In this document: one piece after another, positions 34,030-46,630 of the stretch
How positions within the stretch are numbered: position 1 is the stretch's first letter
How the letters are laid out: each line of letters starts with the position of its first letter
Source: Branchiostoma floridae
Lineage: Eukaryota > Chordata > Leptocardii > Amphioxiformes > Branchiostomatidae
Assembly: GCF_000003815.2 (NCBI RefSeq)
Contig: NC_049994.1
Span: forward strand, 19,056,465 to 19,120,464
Direction: 5' to 3'
DNA length: 64,000 bases
Notes under the pieces: model-generated
Seen by the model: the letters and a program-made list of their open reading frames with translations, nothing else
Databases searched by the model: none
Told to the model about the DNA's origin: nothing
Made by a program: the position numbers and the translations under genes

Positions 34030-34461
34030 NNNNNNNNNNNNNNNNNNNNNNNNNNNNNNNNNNNNNNNNNNNNNNNNNNNNNNNNNNNNNNNNNNNNNNN
34101 NNNNNNNNNNNNNNNNNNNNNNNNNNNNNNNNNNNNNNNNNNNNNNNNNNNNNNNNNNNNNNNNNNNNNNNNNNNNNNNNNNNNNNNNNNNNNNNNNNNN
34201 NNNNNNNNNNNNNNNNNNNNNNNNNNNNNNNNNNNNNNNNNNNNNNNNNNNNNNNNNNNNNNNNNNNNNNNNNNNNNNNNNNNNNNNNNNNNNNNNNNNN
34301 NNNNNNNNNNNNNNNNNNNNNNNNNNNNNNNNNNNNNNNNNNNNNNNNNNNNNNNNNNNNNNNNNNNNNNNNNNNNNNNNNNNNNNNNNNNNNNNNNNNN
34401 NNNNNNNNNNNNNNNNNNNNNNNNNNNNNNNNNNNNNNNNNNNNNNNNNNNNNNNNNNNNN
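34030..34461. other. Assembly gap (432 N)
   Basis: Run of N. Confidence 0.99.
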
Positions 34462-35103
34462 AATTGTTACCTAATTCACAAAATTAATAATTTTTTTATT
34501 ATAGTGTTAAATGACGAAAATTCCATTCTTGTGACATTTGGGAGCAACATGCACGTTAAGTTAAATGTGCAGACTTAATTCATGCAAATTAGGGTCTCAT
34601 TTACATAGTTTATGAGAAAATGCTACAATAGCTTTCTTCGCTAAGGCTAATACTTTGAACATATTGTTACTTAGGCAGAGGAAATGATAAACTGACATCT
34701 TTTATAGAAATAAGGACCTCATTTGTATGATCAATGAGAAACAGTTATAATAGGTCACTTGTCACAAGAGATAAAAACATCCATCACGTAAAACAATCTT
34801 CATACATACAGCCAGACGAAAGGATAGAACACAACAACAACACACCTAAAACAACAATTATTGATACTTATAAACAATAAAACCATCGCCATGGCAAAGG
34901 TTTTTATTGCCACACTCATTATAATTCTCTCGGAACGACGAATACCTTCAATATTATGGTACAGTTTTGAATTGCTTGCAAATGTATTTGCTTTTAAGTC
35001 TGTAAAATAACGAACGGATTTTATCATGGCTGGTTTTAATGTATATATATGTAAATGTCGGTGCAATTCAGCCACTGCTGCTATGACGTGCATCTGTAAC
35101 AAA
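34462..35103. other. A/T-rich stretch, fragments of the hairpin-ended family
   Basis: Motifs such as CATGCAAATTAGGGTCTCAT and ATTTACATAGTTTATGAG (34580-34615) resemble the body of copy A. No gene seen. Confidence 0.4.
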
Positions 35104-35177
35104 ACTTGTCAAACTTGTCAAAGTTGTCAACTTGTCAAACTTGTCAACTTGTCAAACTTGTCAACTTGTCAAACTTG
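35104..35177 (+). repeat. Minisatellite of CTTGTCAA units
   Basis: Alternating CTTGTCAAA and CTTGTCAA units, about 8 in tandem. Confidence 0.9.
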
Positions 35178-36748
35178 ATACTAGTTTATTACCTCCGCCA
35201 AGATGGTTATATTTTCAGTTACGCCGTGGTGCATATACTGCGCATGGATCTTCATCATATTTGGAAGGTGTTTGGCGGGTGTCGAAAGGAAGGTTAAGTT
35301 GGAAAACAGTTTACCTTGTCATGCGGTGCTGAAACAGGCTTTAAATTTTTAGGGTGTTTTTGCACAGCATAACTCGAGGTTACCTAAGGTTTTCCTGCGG
35401 TACCACAGCGGTATGTGTATTTTTAGGGATTGTGTACAACATAACATAACAACAAAGTCGTGAATGGATCTTCATGATATTTGGTTGGTGAGTAGCGGTT
35501 GTGGAAAGGAATGGTATTTTCTGTCAGTACTGCAGCAGCCGGTTACGGAATCGGTTACAGGTTGTTTCGCCAAAAAGTCAGTTCGCCACAATCATTTCAC
35601 CACAAGGCAATGTGGAGTAACAAGGCACAAGTCATTTCGCCACAAAGCGCAGGTCATTTGGACACATTTAAATGCACACAGATAGCCTAGCAAGATTACA
35701 AATCATATTCCTACTATCACTTACGTATAGATGTCCACAAATGAAATCATGAAATCCGTTTTAGTTGTCCGTATGTTCCAACAGAGCATAAGTTACTGCT
35801 GCAGTCCAAGCTGAGTACTGGAGCTCGATGCCTTTTCCTTTTCCCAATAGTCTATTTTACTCTGTGACTGGAAGGTGACCTCCAGCGACAGAGTCTTGTG
35901 AACGGTTTATGTGTTGAGTGTTCGCACCTATATCTCTATGTTCCGTTTGCCGCAATTGTATGTGGTTTGGCATGTCGCCTGTACTCCGTTGCGAAATGAT
36001 GCACGTTCTTTTTTTGTCGCGGTAGCTGTCTTCATGATTAATGTAATAATTATAGCTTTCATCCCTACGCCGTCTGGTATAGTGTCTCTTCCTTATGATC
36101 GCGCATTAAGCCTTGTGGTAATTCGATACCGTGCAAGCAGATGTTGTCCTCGTCGGAATATGCCATCTCGTTCCGGCTTTGCGTTTCTAGTATTGAGGTT
36201 GGTTTCACAGGTTGTAGTATTGAGGTGGGAGGTCAAAGGACTATGTAGGTAGGTAGGTTCACATAGCATACTGGTAACATTTTGCGCGTTTGATAGTCAT
36301 ATGCATTTTATGGTTAGAACGTGTTTGATCCTTAGGATATGTTTTTTCGCGGAAGCTGTTTTCATTATCGATGTAATAATTTGAGAAATCACCCCTATTT
36401 CCTTGGTATTGTGGAACAGCTAGCCTATAGGCCATGGGGTTTGCTAATTACTTATCTCCAAGTAGATGTGGGGTTATTTGCATGTCATGTTGTCAGCTGT
36501 CCATAGCTGTCACTGCCCCACTTTTTACAATGGTGTGCGTCTCAGGTATCCATTGCGAAGCTATGTGGTTGTTTTCATTTGGTGTCGTCCGATTGTATGT
36601 TAGCTTTTAAGTAAGTTTTTGGTATAAGTCGATGTGGTGTGTTCTGTATGCGATATAAACACCAAGTCATACACCACAGAAATCATCACAACCTACATAA
36701 ACCATGATTAGGTCACCGAGTATTTTACCTACGGTCACTTGTTTTATT
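35178..36748. other. Non-genic stretch with repeat fragments
   Basis: 35186-35215 (ACCTCCGCCAAGATGGTTAT) looks like a 5' end of the hairpin-ended family. At 35568-35660 there are repeats of CATTTCGCCACAAAG. ORFs up to 113 codons (35911-36252) lack recognisable features. Confidence 0.4.
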
Positions 36749-37178
36749 GGTTATTATTGGCTATTTGTTTGACCGACTACTCTCTCTTCGCAGCCAGGGG
36801 CTGAATTGCGAGGAGATTACAATAGGCGAGGCTAAATCACAACGGTCTGAAGTGGCAGTTCTGAAGTGTATATCAATACGACAGTAATTGCCCCTGTTGC
36901 GGCCTGGTTTGTTGGTTTTGAACCACTAATACCGGGAAGGACACTTACTCTTTTCGATAAGTGCGGTGGGTTCTTTTACGTGCTCGAACACGGGACCTCC
37001 AGTTATCGTCCTATCCGAGGGACGGCCCTAGCCGAAGCTAGGTACTCACCTAAGTGAAATGAGGAAAGTCGTGTTAAGTGACTTTCCTAAGGGCATAAGA
37101 TCGGTGACAGGGCAGGTTTCGAACCCAGGATCTCTTGGACCTGGGCCCAAGGCGCTGCCGATTACGCCACACGATCTT
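36749..37178 (-). mobile_element. tRNA-derived SINE, family 2, full copy
   Basis: Minus strand: box A TGGCGTAATCGG (37158-37169), box B GGGTTCGAAACC (37115-37126), then GACTTTCCTCATTTCACTTA, CTCGGATAGGACG and a body ending near 36749. The body is shared with 45517-45880. Confidence 0.8.
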
Positions 37179-39297
37179 ACTGTTATTTAGTTACATTCTA
37201 ATTAAAAACAGGCTTTTCCCACTTTTGACCGACCAAAATATTGTTGCAGAATGCCTGGCCAAACTATCGGCGTTTCATTGTGCAAATGAATATTAAATAA
37301 TATAGTTTATTGCAAATTCTTGCCCGTGGGCCATTCACAGGCAACATAAAAGATTCAAACAGTGTAAAAACAATATCACAAGTGTCTACTGAATGAATAA
37401 ACACTGACTAACTCTAAGTTTAAAAACTGAATGTGAGCTTTCTTGTCTGACCTTATATGCATTTTAATGTCATTATTGCAGTGCCGTCATTACATTCAAT
37501 TGGACTTACAAACATGTACTTGCTGAAAGCACATTGCTGATTAGCATATTTTGATTAAGAATCTAAGCGTAGTACAGTTTGTTTTTGAGGTCTGCTTGCA
37601 TTAAGGCATCCTATCCCTTATTTTCAATTAAATAATTTACGTAATATCAGTCATGAGTACAGTAACTGCCCTTGCCTTATGTAAATAAGCAGGTTCAAAT
37701 TATGACGCCATTGTCTGCTGTAGGTAATTAATGCCTAAGTTTAGGGTTGCATAACGTGTTGCATCTGTAGAAAAAAAAGGTTTCTTCCTTGAAGTACAAC
37801 GGTGCCTTCTTTGTTGATATGTGAATCACTAGCATGTTGTGTGCGTGATGTAATCAAGAAATAAAAGTGTGATTACCGTACAGTACTAGTTTGAGCTTAC
37901 CATAGTTTCGGGTCAAAAGGGAGGGGGCAGAAGAATGATGAAATTTTAGCGATGGTAGAATTTTAGCTGTTGTGGTGACCGTTGACAGTTCAAGAATAAC
38001 AGTACCTCAGGCTTCCTGTAGCTGATATGAAGGCGAGCAAAAACGTCGTTTCTCTGCTCGACCACAAATTCGATCGTTTTTTCTTGAAGCTGCTTGAGTT
38101 CAAAGGACGGGGATTTGGGGCGATTTGTAGACATAAAATCCATTCACACAGGGGATGAAGTTCAATGTTGGAACAGCCCATTTTTTGTAAAAGAAAGAGT
38201 GTGGCATGAAATATGCTGAATTTTGCTCATAAGCAAATATGAGCAGTTCTATTGTCCTTTGCATTCCTGCTTCAGTCTTCTGCAATTGAAATGGCCTTTC
38301 TAGTTCGTTTTCATTCGATGCGACGTTAGCTGGCAATGCATCCCGTCCCTCTTGGCCTATTCCCCTAATCATACCAGAATTCCATATGAACCTGAGGCAC
38401 ATTTGTACGGACAGATCAAAGTGGAGGGAGACCTTTTGATGTTAAAGGGCAACAAGTTCATCATAACTAAGTCAGTGGCTGTGTGTGTGGGGGGGGGGGG
38501 GTGATTTGGGGCTTTCCAACAGCCTTTAGTGTCTTCGAATTGCTTGTTATAAAATATTCATGACAGCTCATCTATCTCCAATGACAAGGCTAGGACCTGA
38601 CACAATAAGGCTTGGTACAGGCCCCGTGTGCACAGCTATCATGGCTTAGAAGTGGAAAAGATGACTTGCAATTGGGGGACCTTCAGACCTTTATTTTGAT
38701 AAGATTATATGATAAAATCTGTGTTTCTGTGTGACTGTCCTCTCGTTATAGGAGAACTTTTGGGCACAGCAATTACAGTTGTCTCTATCAAGCTGTTGTT
38801 AAGTGAGGTGGAAAAATTCACCTGACAGGTTTTATCCTGTCTATATGCCGTGCACAACAGATGCTGTGTTTGGCGAAATGGATATTGTCTGCAGTCTTTT
38901 GATTGTATGACAGACAATTGTCCTGTGCCTGAATTGTTCTTGAGTTAGATTTGTGCAAGCCAATTATCACGGAATAATCGACCTATTTGCACAATATCAT
39001 ATCATCCTCTCCACAAAGGAGGCTTGTTCCCATAATCATGCTTTCCCCTCTAATTTGATTTATCATATTCAACAACATTTACCACTGAGGAATTATACTA
39101 TTTTCTCAACAAGCCTGCAAATTATGCCTCATTTACATACTTTCAGTTATCACTCTCGAGGCACTGTTGCTGTCAACAACGCAAACGTGCCTTTACCGTG
39201 CCTCCGACGAAATCCACCGTGCATCCAACGAAATCCAACGTGCCTTCAACAAAGGCGCTGTGTTTGTGAATTTCATGATGCCTTCGCTACGTCTCAG
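37179..39297. other. Stretch without recognised feature
   Basis: No recognisable gene. Overlapping minus-strand frames at 37946-38402 (up to 100 codons) were examined; they show no motif. A short G homopolymer lies near 38488-38501. Confidence 0.35.
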
Positions 39298-39369
39298 AAG
39301 TGCCTCCGCAGTGCCTCCGCAGTGTCTCCGCAGTGCCTCCGCAGTGCCTCCGCAGTGTCTCCGAGGTGC
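39298..39369 (+). repeat. 11-bp minisatellite
   Basis: About six tandem copies of AGTGCCTCCGC with C/T changes; related GTGCCT motifs lie upstream at 39188-39240. Confidence 0.85.
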
Positions 39370-40217
39370 CTCATTATCCCATCACCATGCCGGCAACAAA
39401 ACGCAAATGTCAGTTTCAAGGTTATAGGTTTCATTTATGATACCTATATTGCACCAAATATCAAGAAGTACGTATCAAAAGTGAACATTCTTTCATCGCT
39501 ACAAATCTATTTCTGATGTATTTCTAATATTTTACATCGATGAACAATCTTCAGTGAACAAACTCCAACGTACTTCATCAGTAGCCCAACAGTACCTCCG
39601 CTCAGTGTAATAGGGGATTTATGTCATTTCTTTAACCGTAAAAGTATTTTGATTAAAGTTTGACATATAGTACATGATATGTTTTTGAGTTTGAGTTTTT
39701 AGTTACTATGTTATGTTACCTATGTTGTTCCAAGCACCATAAGTTTTTTTGCCAGGAAAATGTGTGAACAATCAGTCAAGCAGAGAATTATCTATTGCTT
39801 TCCACGGGTAGGTTACCACCTAGCTATTAAGGTGCTATGCAAACACCTTGATTGGCTTTAATGTTCACTTATATCAGGATATAGTTCATATTTCACCTCT
39901 GGAGTAGGTAAACGTTACAGTTTTGACATCTTATTTTGCCCTAGATCGTGCCCCCATGTTAAATTCTTTTGTGTAAAATATACCGAATAATATAAACATA
40001 GCAAATACTATGAAAATCTGTTTACCCTTTTAGTTTCACACAAAAGCGAATCCTGCAGTTCAAAATAAGCTGCTAGGGTGCCCAAACTTACACCATTTAC
40101 TCCCTGTGTCAAGAGTACAGAAAATTTGATCTCAAACTTTGAAGCTCCATTATCGAACTTGGCCTTCCCTCTTGTGGCCCCAAACCATCTACCAAGATAT
40201 ATGCACAACCATTAAAA
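39370..40217. other. Stretch with a fragment of the hairpin-ended family
   Basis: 40050-40210 (CTGCAGTTCAAAATAAGCTG, CTAGGGTGCCCAAAC) matches the body of the family on the minus strand. Otherwise unrecognised. Confidence 0.4.
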
Positions 40218-40384
40218 NNNNNNNNNNNNNNNNNNNNNNNNNNNNNNNNNNNNNNNNNNNNNNNNNNNNNNNNNNNNNNNNNNNNNNNNNNNNNNNNNNN
40301 NNNNNNNNNNNNNNNNNNNNNNNNNNNNNNNNNNNNNNNNNNNNNNNNNNNNNNNNNNNNNNNNNNNNNNNNNNNNNNNNNNNN
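40218..40384. other. Assembly gap (167 N)
   Basis: Run of N. Confidence 0.99.
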
Positions 40385-40460
40385 TACTTTTGTGTGAGAA
40401 TGTTCAAAACGTACTAATGATGTACAATGGCACAAATAGAAATGGAACTTCCAATGGAGT

Positions 40461-40710
40461 TCCACGAACCTTTGACAAATAAACCAGGTTTGTTATGTAG
40501 AAAGATGTCTGTAGACCTAAAAATTCTAATTATCTATTCTATATGTTATTTGATAAAGTCACACGAACTCTTATCAGAGTTTGGCGACCTTATACCTTCA
40601 TGAAATATTAAAAGCTTGCGTAAATGTTATGCAAATGACTTACTAGGGGGCCAAAATCCAATCATTAGTCTTTGTAGGGAGGGTGAAGAGGTACATGTGT
40701 GATGTGTACA
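40461..40710 (-). mobile_element. 3' ends of hairpin-ended elements
   Basis: Two family-type 3' ends read on the minus strand: TTTGTCAAAGG (40469-40479) and, at 40575-40606, GGTCGCCAAAC-like sequence next to ATTTCATGAAGG. 40476-40520 also matches 44703-44750. Confidence 0.5.
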
Positions 40711-41220
40711 AGGGGTGATTAATAAGTTCTCAGCCTGACCCAGAAATAATAAGCACAACTCAAATTTTGAGACACAACTTCATAGTATGGTGCCTTGTAT
40801 CAATATCCGCCAAATTTCAAATCACTGCAGTCATTACTTTACAGGCATTCGTTTCTTGTAAATCAGAAGGTAAGTGGCGAGAAAAAAGTGGTGTGAATTG
40901 TGATCAGACATGTGTGGGTCGAGTTCCCCATGCCATAAATCAACAAAAGACATTGTCAAAATGTTTGATAATGATTCTCTTCCTATTTCAAGCAAAAAGA
41001 ATTGGGTGTCTGACTTCCAGCAGCGCAATTTGACCCGCACACCTCAGGTCAGGTCAATTGTCCACGTTTTTTCCTTCTCCCTTACCTAACATTACTGGGT
41101 GTCGCCTGCAAAGTAATACATGTTTATATAAGACTTTATACTTGACATCTATGCTTCAAAATCTGAGCTGTGCTTATTATTTCTCGGTAAAGCCGAGGAC
41201 TTATTGATAACTTAATGATA
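40711..41220. mobile_element. Mariner-like MITE
   Basis: Inverted ends of about 60 bp: GATTAATAAGTTCTCAGCC on the left, and a right end reading GTTATCAATAAGTCCTCGGC on the minus strand. Both are followed by GAAATAATAAGCACA. Ends of the type GATxAATAAGTxCxxGGCC are common in mariner-like elements. There is no transposase; the 88-codon ORF inside is not one. Confidence 0.7.
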
Positions 41221-41499
41221 ATGTATAAAATCTTATATGATTGTGTACCAAAATTCAAATCATTGTGATCATTACGTTGCAGGCTACGAGGGTCGTCTAC
41301 CATATGGAAGGTGTATGACCTTACTCCTCTGGAGTATCAGGTTGCTCACAGCACTGACTGTTATTATGTTAATGTTAGGCCTGTCCAATTTAATGTCTTG
41401 GTTTACAGATTCACTGCTCCTACTTTTCTAAATATGGGGAAAAATTTATCTCATCCCTAGACTACCAAAATGAAATCGTCTGAGCACGAGCTTTTGGTT

Positions 41500-42568
41500 G
41501 CAGTCTTGCTTTTCGAGTGAAGTATTTATATTTCTTCCCATTTGATTATGCAAATAAGTCCGGATTTGCATAATTAGTCTCGGTTTATCCTTTCTATCAT
41601 AAGGGAACAAGTCCAAAGTATGAAAGTATTATCGTAATCATTTTATGATTAGTTATGTAGATTATTAAACTAACTTGCATGATTCATGTCTAATAATGTT
41701 CACCTTCACTAAGCTTCATAATATTGTAGTCCAATCATTTACCACTATGGCATTATGCTATTTTCTCATTCTGCATAATTAATATCTATTGACATTTCTC
41801 TCTCTCAGATACATACGTAACAAGTTTGAAAGCCGTTTTATGGAATGCAGTGGATGTATGAACTTTTGTCATTAATGATGCAAATTAGCTGTAAATTTGC
41901 GTAATTATCACCTCCTTGTGTAAGTCTTCAGTTCGGCTATCCATATACCAACATTTATGACGATCCGTCAACACGTTCATATTTTCCCATTCATTATGCA
42001 AATAAGGTTCCATTTGCATAATTGGTATCTATTTCTCTTTTTCTCAGCTACATAGGTAATAAGTTTGAAAGTCCTTTCATGGAATGCAGTGGATTTACAA
42101 ACTTTCCTCATTAATTATCAAATTAGCTGTTGAGTTGCATAATTAGTATTCCATTATGTAAGTCATCACTCATCCTATCTACATATCAAAATCATGACGA
42201 TCTGTCTACACGTTCTCAAGTTATTCTCGTCCGAAGCTTGAAAGGAAACCAGCGTCTGCAGTTCCAAAAAAGCCGCTAGGGAGCCCAAACTCACAGCACT
42301 TTTCTCTGCTTCAATCGCTATCTACCACTCAAACATTATGACCACAGCATGCCCAGAACACGAGATATAAAAATGGAGTTTCCGCTACAGTACCTAAGCA
42401 ACCCGTTAGGGGGCCCATTATTGAACTTGACCTTCGTTTTTCCGACCCCTACCCACCTACCAAATATCAGCAGGAGCCATCGAAGGCTTCTCGAGTTAAA
42501 CTGTTTACGGACGTAAGGACAAACACACGCACAAGGCGAAAACATAACCTTGGCCATTCTGGCAAAGG
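41500..42568 (-). mobile_element. Hairpin-ended interspersed element, copy C
   Basis: The minus-strand 5' end is a hairpin with stem CCTTTGCCA / TGGCCAAGG and loop GAA (plus-strand 42548-42568), followed by TTATGTTTTCGCC. Toward 41500 there are GGGCCCCCTAACGGG and repeated TTTGCATAATxAxTxT motifs. It may extend to the 3' end at 40469, whose motif CCTTTGACAAA is close to the stem, with the mariner-like MITE inserted between. Confidence 0.6.
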
Positions 42569-44335
42569 TAAAAATCTAGAACACAAAGGTTTATTATTTC
42601 ATTTTTCAATGGCGACATAATAACATTTAGTTTTCATGTTTTCAACCTATACAGTTAGATTATGGAAGGCTCATTTTCAATAGATCAAATTGTTTCATTA
42701 TTCCATGATTTACGATAATAACGTGGCACGATAATGAAAGTAATTTTGAACAAGTTAAATGACAAATTTGATTTTAAAAAACAGCAAGCCGAACGTATGA
42801 ACAGACTCACGCTGAGCGCCTCTACAGTGACCAATGGTGGATTTGTTTACAGCCTTAGCTTGATTTGTAATTGGAATATTGCGTAATACGTAAAAGTATG
42901 ACTTAAAAGACAGCAAAATATACAAAACGTTATCTCTGAAATTCGTTGAATAATCTTTCGAAACTTCGGCAGCCCATAAAAGTTGCTGACCTTCACTTTT
43001 TTCCGTCGCGTCCCCTCACATTATATACGATCTTCGTACGTACTTCGCGATCGCAGGAAGGTCGGCTGATTTTAAGATCTTAAGATGGTCTTGCGTATTT
43101 TTCGCCCAAAAACTGTCCCCCTCACATATAAGCGAGGCTCGTGCGATCGACGGTGAATAAATCTATGATAATGAACCTCCCATGACCTCTTACACGCGGA
43201 CAAGGTAACACAAAACGTTCCTAATAAAAGGCAAGAGATCAATGAATGTTGCTTATTTTGTTGTCGGAATCTTTTTAACCAATGAATGGAATGCGCGGGC
43301 ATGATATAAATGACACAAGAAAGGAAAGTGTGTCACAAAGCCAGCCTACATACTACCACAGGGGCCACAATGTTAGAATTGCCCTCACATTCCCAGAAAT
43401 TCAATATTTGTAAACAAACGGAAATCGGGCGAACGTCGCCCGAACGTTGCCCGACTGACGGGCGTTCGTCATCCGATTTGCGCTCGATGATTAATAATTA
43501 TGTCTGTGCTCGTTAACGGTCTTCAATCGTTGGATTGACGCAAGACTATTGACCGATACCTCAGAGGTATAGAAACAGCCAAAAAACATTGTATGGACCG
43601 CATTGCAAGGTTACCCCAAAATCTGGGGTTTGGCAACCGGACTATTGCGAGGTACGCACAATTTGCACGCACGATCTGCGACTCGGTAATCTCCTGCGAC
43701 TTGTCGCTTATGTTAAGAACATGTTTCGCTGCACCGCGACCATCGTACGACCCCTGAAAATTGCCGGCGATCCCTAAAAATTGCAAGATGATCGTGAGAA
43801 CACCGGACGTCTCACTCACGAAAATGTAATTTAGAGCTCGTAGACTAGTCTTCCGATCGATTTTCGCCTAATGTGAGCGGGGTAATGTGAGCGCTCTGGG
43901 GTCGCCAGTCCATCGTGATCTATCGGGTTTCTCCCGTCGAAACCCATGCTATACCGGGTCTTGACTTGTTCCGCAGTAAATGGTCGAGTATCACAATCAA
44001 TAAGTTCAGGATATTCATACGTTAACAAACGGCACAAGCATTTGAAATAAATGTTGTTTTTTTCTTCTCGAATCCCTATGGTCCCTGCGCTCGGCCTATG
44101 AAAATAATCGGGCTCACATCTTTGCGGAGCCGTCAAAAATAAACTTGCATCATGTTTCCGGCTTTTTTTACGCGTATTTAGTAATTTGATTGTATGAAAC
44201 GCCGATGTTTTCGCCAGGAGTTCTACCTGTGCAACAGTATTTTGGCTTCACGTTGAAAAGCGGGATCTAGTCTATTACCTCAGCTTTGCCTACATATATA
44301 ATGTTACAGAAGTAATATATGATTTGTTCTAACGT
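42569..44335. other. Stretch without recognised gene
   Basis: Minus-strand ORFs at 43523-43819 and 43831-44136 (98 and 101 codons) have no recognisable motif. A GGGCGAACGTCGCCCGAACG palindromic cluster lies at 43428-43475. Confidence 0.35.
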
Positions 44336-44540
44336 ATAACTTGTCGTGGCGTAGCAAGGCTCTTTCCGGGACAGATAAAGCTCTCTGCCGCCGGGGCAGT
44401 CTTTGCACCCAGTAGGAGTTTTACGCTGTAGTTATTTATTTCACGCTCAAAACGATCAGGTGTGAAAGATTTCCCTGGCGACAGAGAGCTTCACCGTCCC
44501 CGATGAGAGCTTGACAAAGCCCCGTTACGCGCGATAGACA
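44336..44540. mobile_element. Possible MITE with GCTCTCTG inverted ends
   Basis: GGGACAGATAAAGCTCTCTG at 44368 is mirrored by CAGAGAGCTTCACCGTCCCC at 44481. Outer parts match loosely. Boundaries and target duplication unclear. Confidence 0.4.
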
Positions 44541-44683
44541 GGATACCAGGTTACTAAGCATTGTGACAGATAGATGATTTCATTTGTGGCTATTTGCCTT
44601 AAGGCTATCTTGATAAATAACATTCAAATGTGGCAAAATGACTTTCGCTTTGTTGGGAAATGACTTGTGCGTTTTTGCAAAAC

Positions 44684-45269
44684 GAGTTCCACATACCTTC
44701 GCCAAATAAACCAGGTTTGTTATGTAAAATGATGTCTGTAGAACTAAATTATGCAAATCAGTTCCTCATTTGCATATTTGGTATCTGCTTATGTTCCATC
44801 TTCCATAACTTACACCTGTTACATTTATTAAGTTAAAATCCAGTTATTTAAAACAATGGAATTATACAATTTCCTCATTAATCATGCAAATTAAGTCCTT
44901 TTTGCATAAGATGTATATCATTGTGAACATCCTTGCCTAAGTTACCTGCATGCCTAAAATGATGACAATCCGTCGTTCCTTTCTGCAGTTGTCCTCATTG
45001 GAATGTCTGGACAAAAACGCCCCTATCAACCTAAAATCGTGACCATAGCTTGTTCAGAACACGAGATAGCAAACCTGGAAGTTGCGCTGCAGTACCAAGG
45101 GGGCCCGCTAGGAGGCCCAAAATCTAATTATTTCTAGCTTTTGTCACACCCCACCAACACACCAAGTATGAAACCAATCCATCTAGCCGTTCTTAAGTTA
45201 TCTTGTTCACAGACAGACACACAAACGCTACTGAAAATAACCTCCACTGACATTTCATGTTCATGGAGG
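44684..45269 (-). mobile_element. Hairpin-ended interspersed element, copy B
   Basis: The minus-strand 5' hairpin is at 45241-45269 (stem ends CCTCCATGAA and TTCAxTGGAGG, with a longer loop), followed by the GCGTTTGTGTGTCTGTCTGT type and AAGATAACTTAAGAACGG. The 3' end is at 44696-44706 (TTTGGCGAAGG on the minus strand). In this copy the two end motifs do not match each other. Confidence 0.6.
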
Positions 45270-45419
45270 TAAAAATGTTTCAGACGACAGAGCTTAAATC
45301 TTTTATTGTAGAGAAGTACGTTTATTGTCTCTTTGTATTCTTGTCAATCTGTTACCTCTCGAACGTATATTGTGAAAATGGGCAAAAAAATTCAAAAAAT
45401 CATTTAAAAGGCTTCTATC

Positions 45420-45515
45420 AAAAAGCAGAAAATGTAACGTGCGGGGTATTGGCCCATTTTGCCCTTATGCCAAATTCAGGCCATTCTGCCTCGGAACGAC
45501 GGAGATCTTTGGTTA
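45420..45515 (+). repeat. Interspersed repeat fragment shared with 55.03-55.12 kb
   Basis: GGGGTATTGGCCCATTTTGC, CCAAATTCAGGCCATT and GGAACGACGG recur in near-identical form at 55058-55115. Confidence 0.5.
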
Positions 45516-45516
45516 T

Positions 45517-45885
45517 TTGGTTATTGGTTAGGCCGACTACTCTCTCTTCGCAGCCAGGGGTTGAATTACGAGGAGCTTACAATAGGCGGGGCTAAATCGC
45601 AATGATCTGAAAGGGCAGCCTGTATACGGCACCTAATGACCTCAATACGACATTGCACCATTGACAAAGGACTGTAGCTTTTGAACCACTCACACCGGGA
45701 AGGGCCCTAATATTTTCGATAAGTGCGATGGGTTTTTTAACGTGCGTAGGGTGTGGCTCTCTTTAAGCACGGGACCTCCATTTAACGTCCTATCCGAGGG
45801 ACGGCCCTATCTGAAACTAGGTACTCATTTTCACTTTCGGGGCCTCTAGATCTTGAGCCGATTACTCCAAGCGATTCCCCCTAAA
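45517..45885 (-). mobile_element. tRNA-derived SINE, family 2, decayed copy
   Basis: The body matches 36760-37060 (GACTACTCTCTCTTCGCAGC, CTATCCGAGGGACGGCCCTA, CTAGGTACTCA). The tRNA-like head is mutated beyond a clear box A and box B. Confidence 0.75.
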
Positions 45886-46630
45886 GATTGTGACAGGAGA
45901 AGAAAGGAGAAGAAGCGGAAACATCACGAATACACTATTTTATACGGTAATGTGGAGTGAAATGATGAATGAATGTATGAATGAATATATTACTTGATCA
46001 TGAATGAATTAATGAATTGGAGTTGAATTTCTAGGTGTACAGGTATATCACAGATAACGCTATACTTTCATCAGTATAACAGTGTTATGTGTGGTAGTCT
46101 CAGCCGTGTTACGGTGTTGACCGATATATTAGGAGCTTGCCTTTCGCATTGTATGTTGCTTCAAAGTGAATAACTGTGATGCACCGGAGACTATTTGCAA
46201 AGTGTTTCCATCTTAGTGCGTCAAATCCGCCTCCAAAGTAGGCCTTACGACAATTTCCGTCTTATCGGTCCACCTGCGAATCTGGCCTCTAATCGGATGA
46301 AGCCGGCCGGTTTGACAGTTATTGATCACCACCTGGTGCCAGCACTGGCAGATGTTCTAACAAACGACACTTCTTACGGGTTGTATTGACCGGCACTGCA
46401 CCTGATTCTGGCACAGGCTAATCCATTAGTCTACTGTTGAATCAGGCAACTTACCAAATGTTAACTTTTGGGTAGCAAGTTTTTTTTATCACTGTCTCTC
46501 ATTTATGAAGCCGCCTGGAATTGCCCTATTCTACAGGACTTGACCGTACTGAGATGTTAGAGCAGGTTGGGCACGAGAAATCACCTAGTTTCTTTTTATT
46601 TCTCTCATATAATCCTTCCCATTTACCATT
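45886..46630. other. Stretch without recognised feature
   Basis: A GAATGAAT-type simple repeat lies at 45960-46015. No gene seen. Confidence 0.4.

Noticed and set aside
37105-37176. tRNA gene candidate (box A and box B present)
   Set aside because: The cloverleaf is not intact and it continues into a SINE body shared with 45.5 kb; the same applies to 2475-2540 and 63796-63870.
43523-44136. Two consecutive ~100-codon minus-strand ORFs
   Set aside because: No motif, no homology I can recognise, and no repeat or splice support for joining them.
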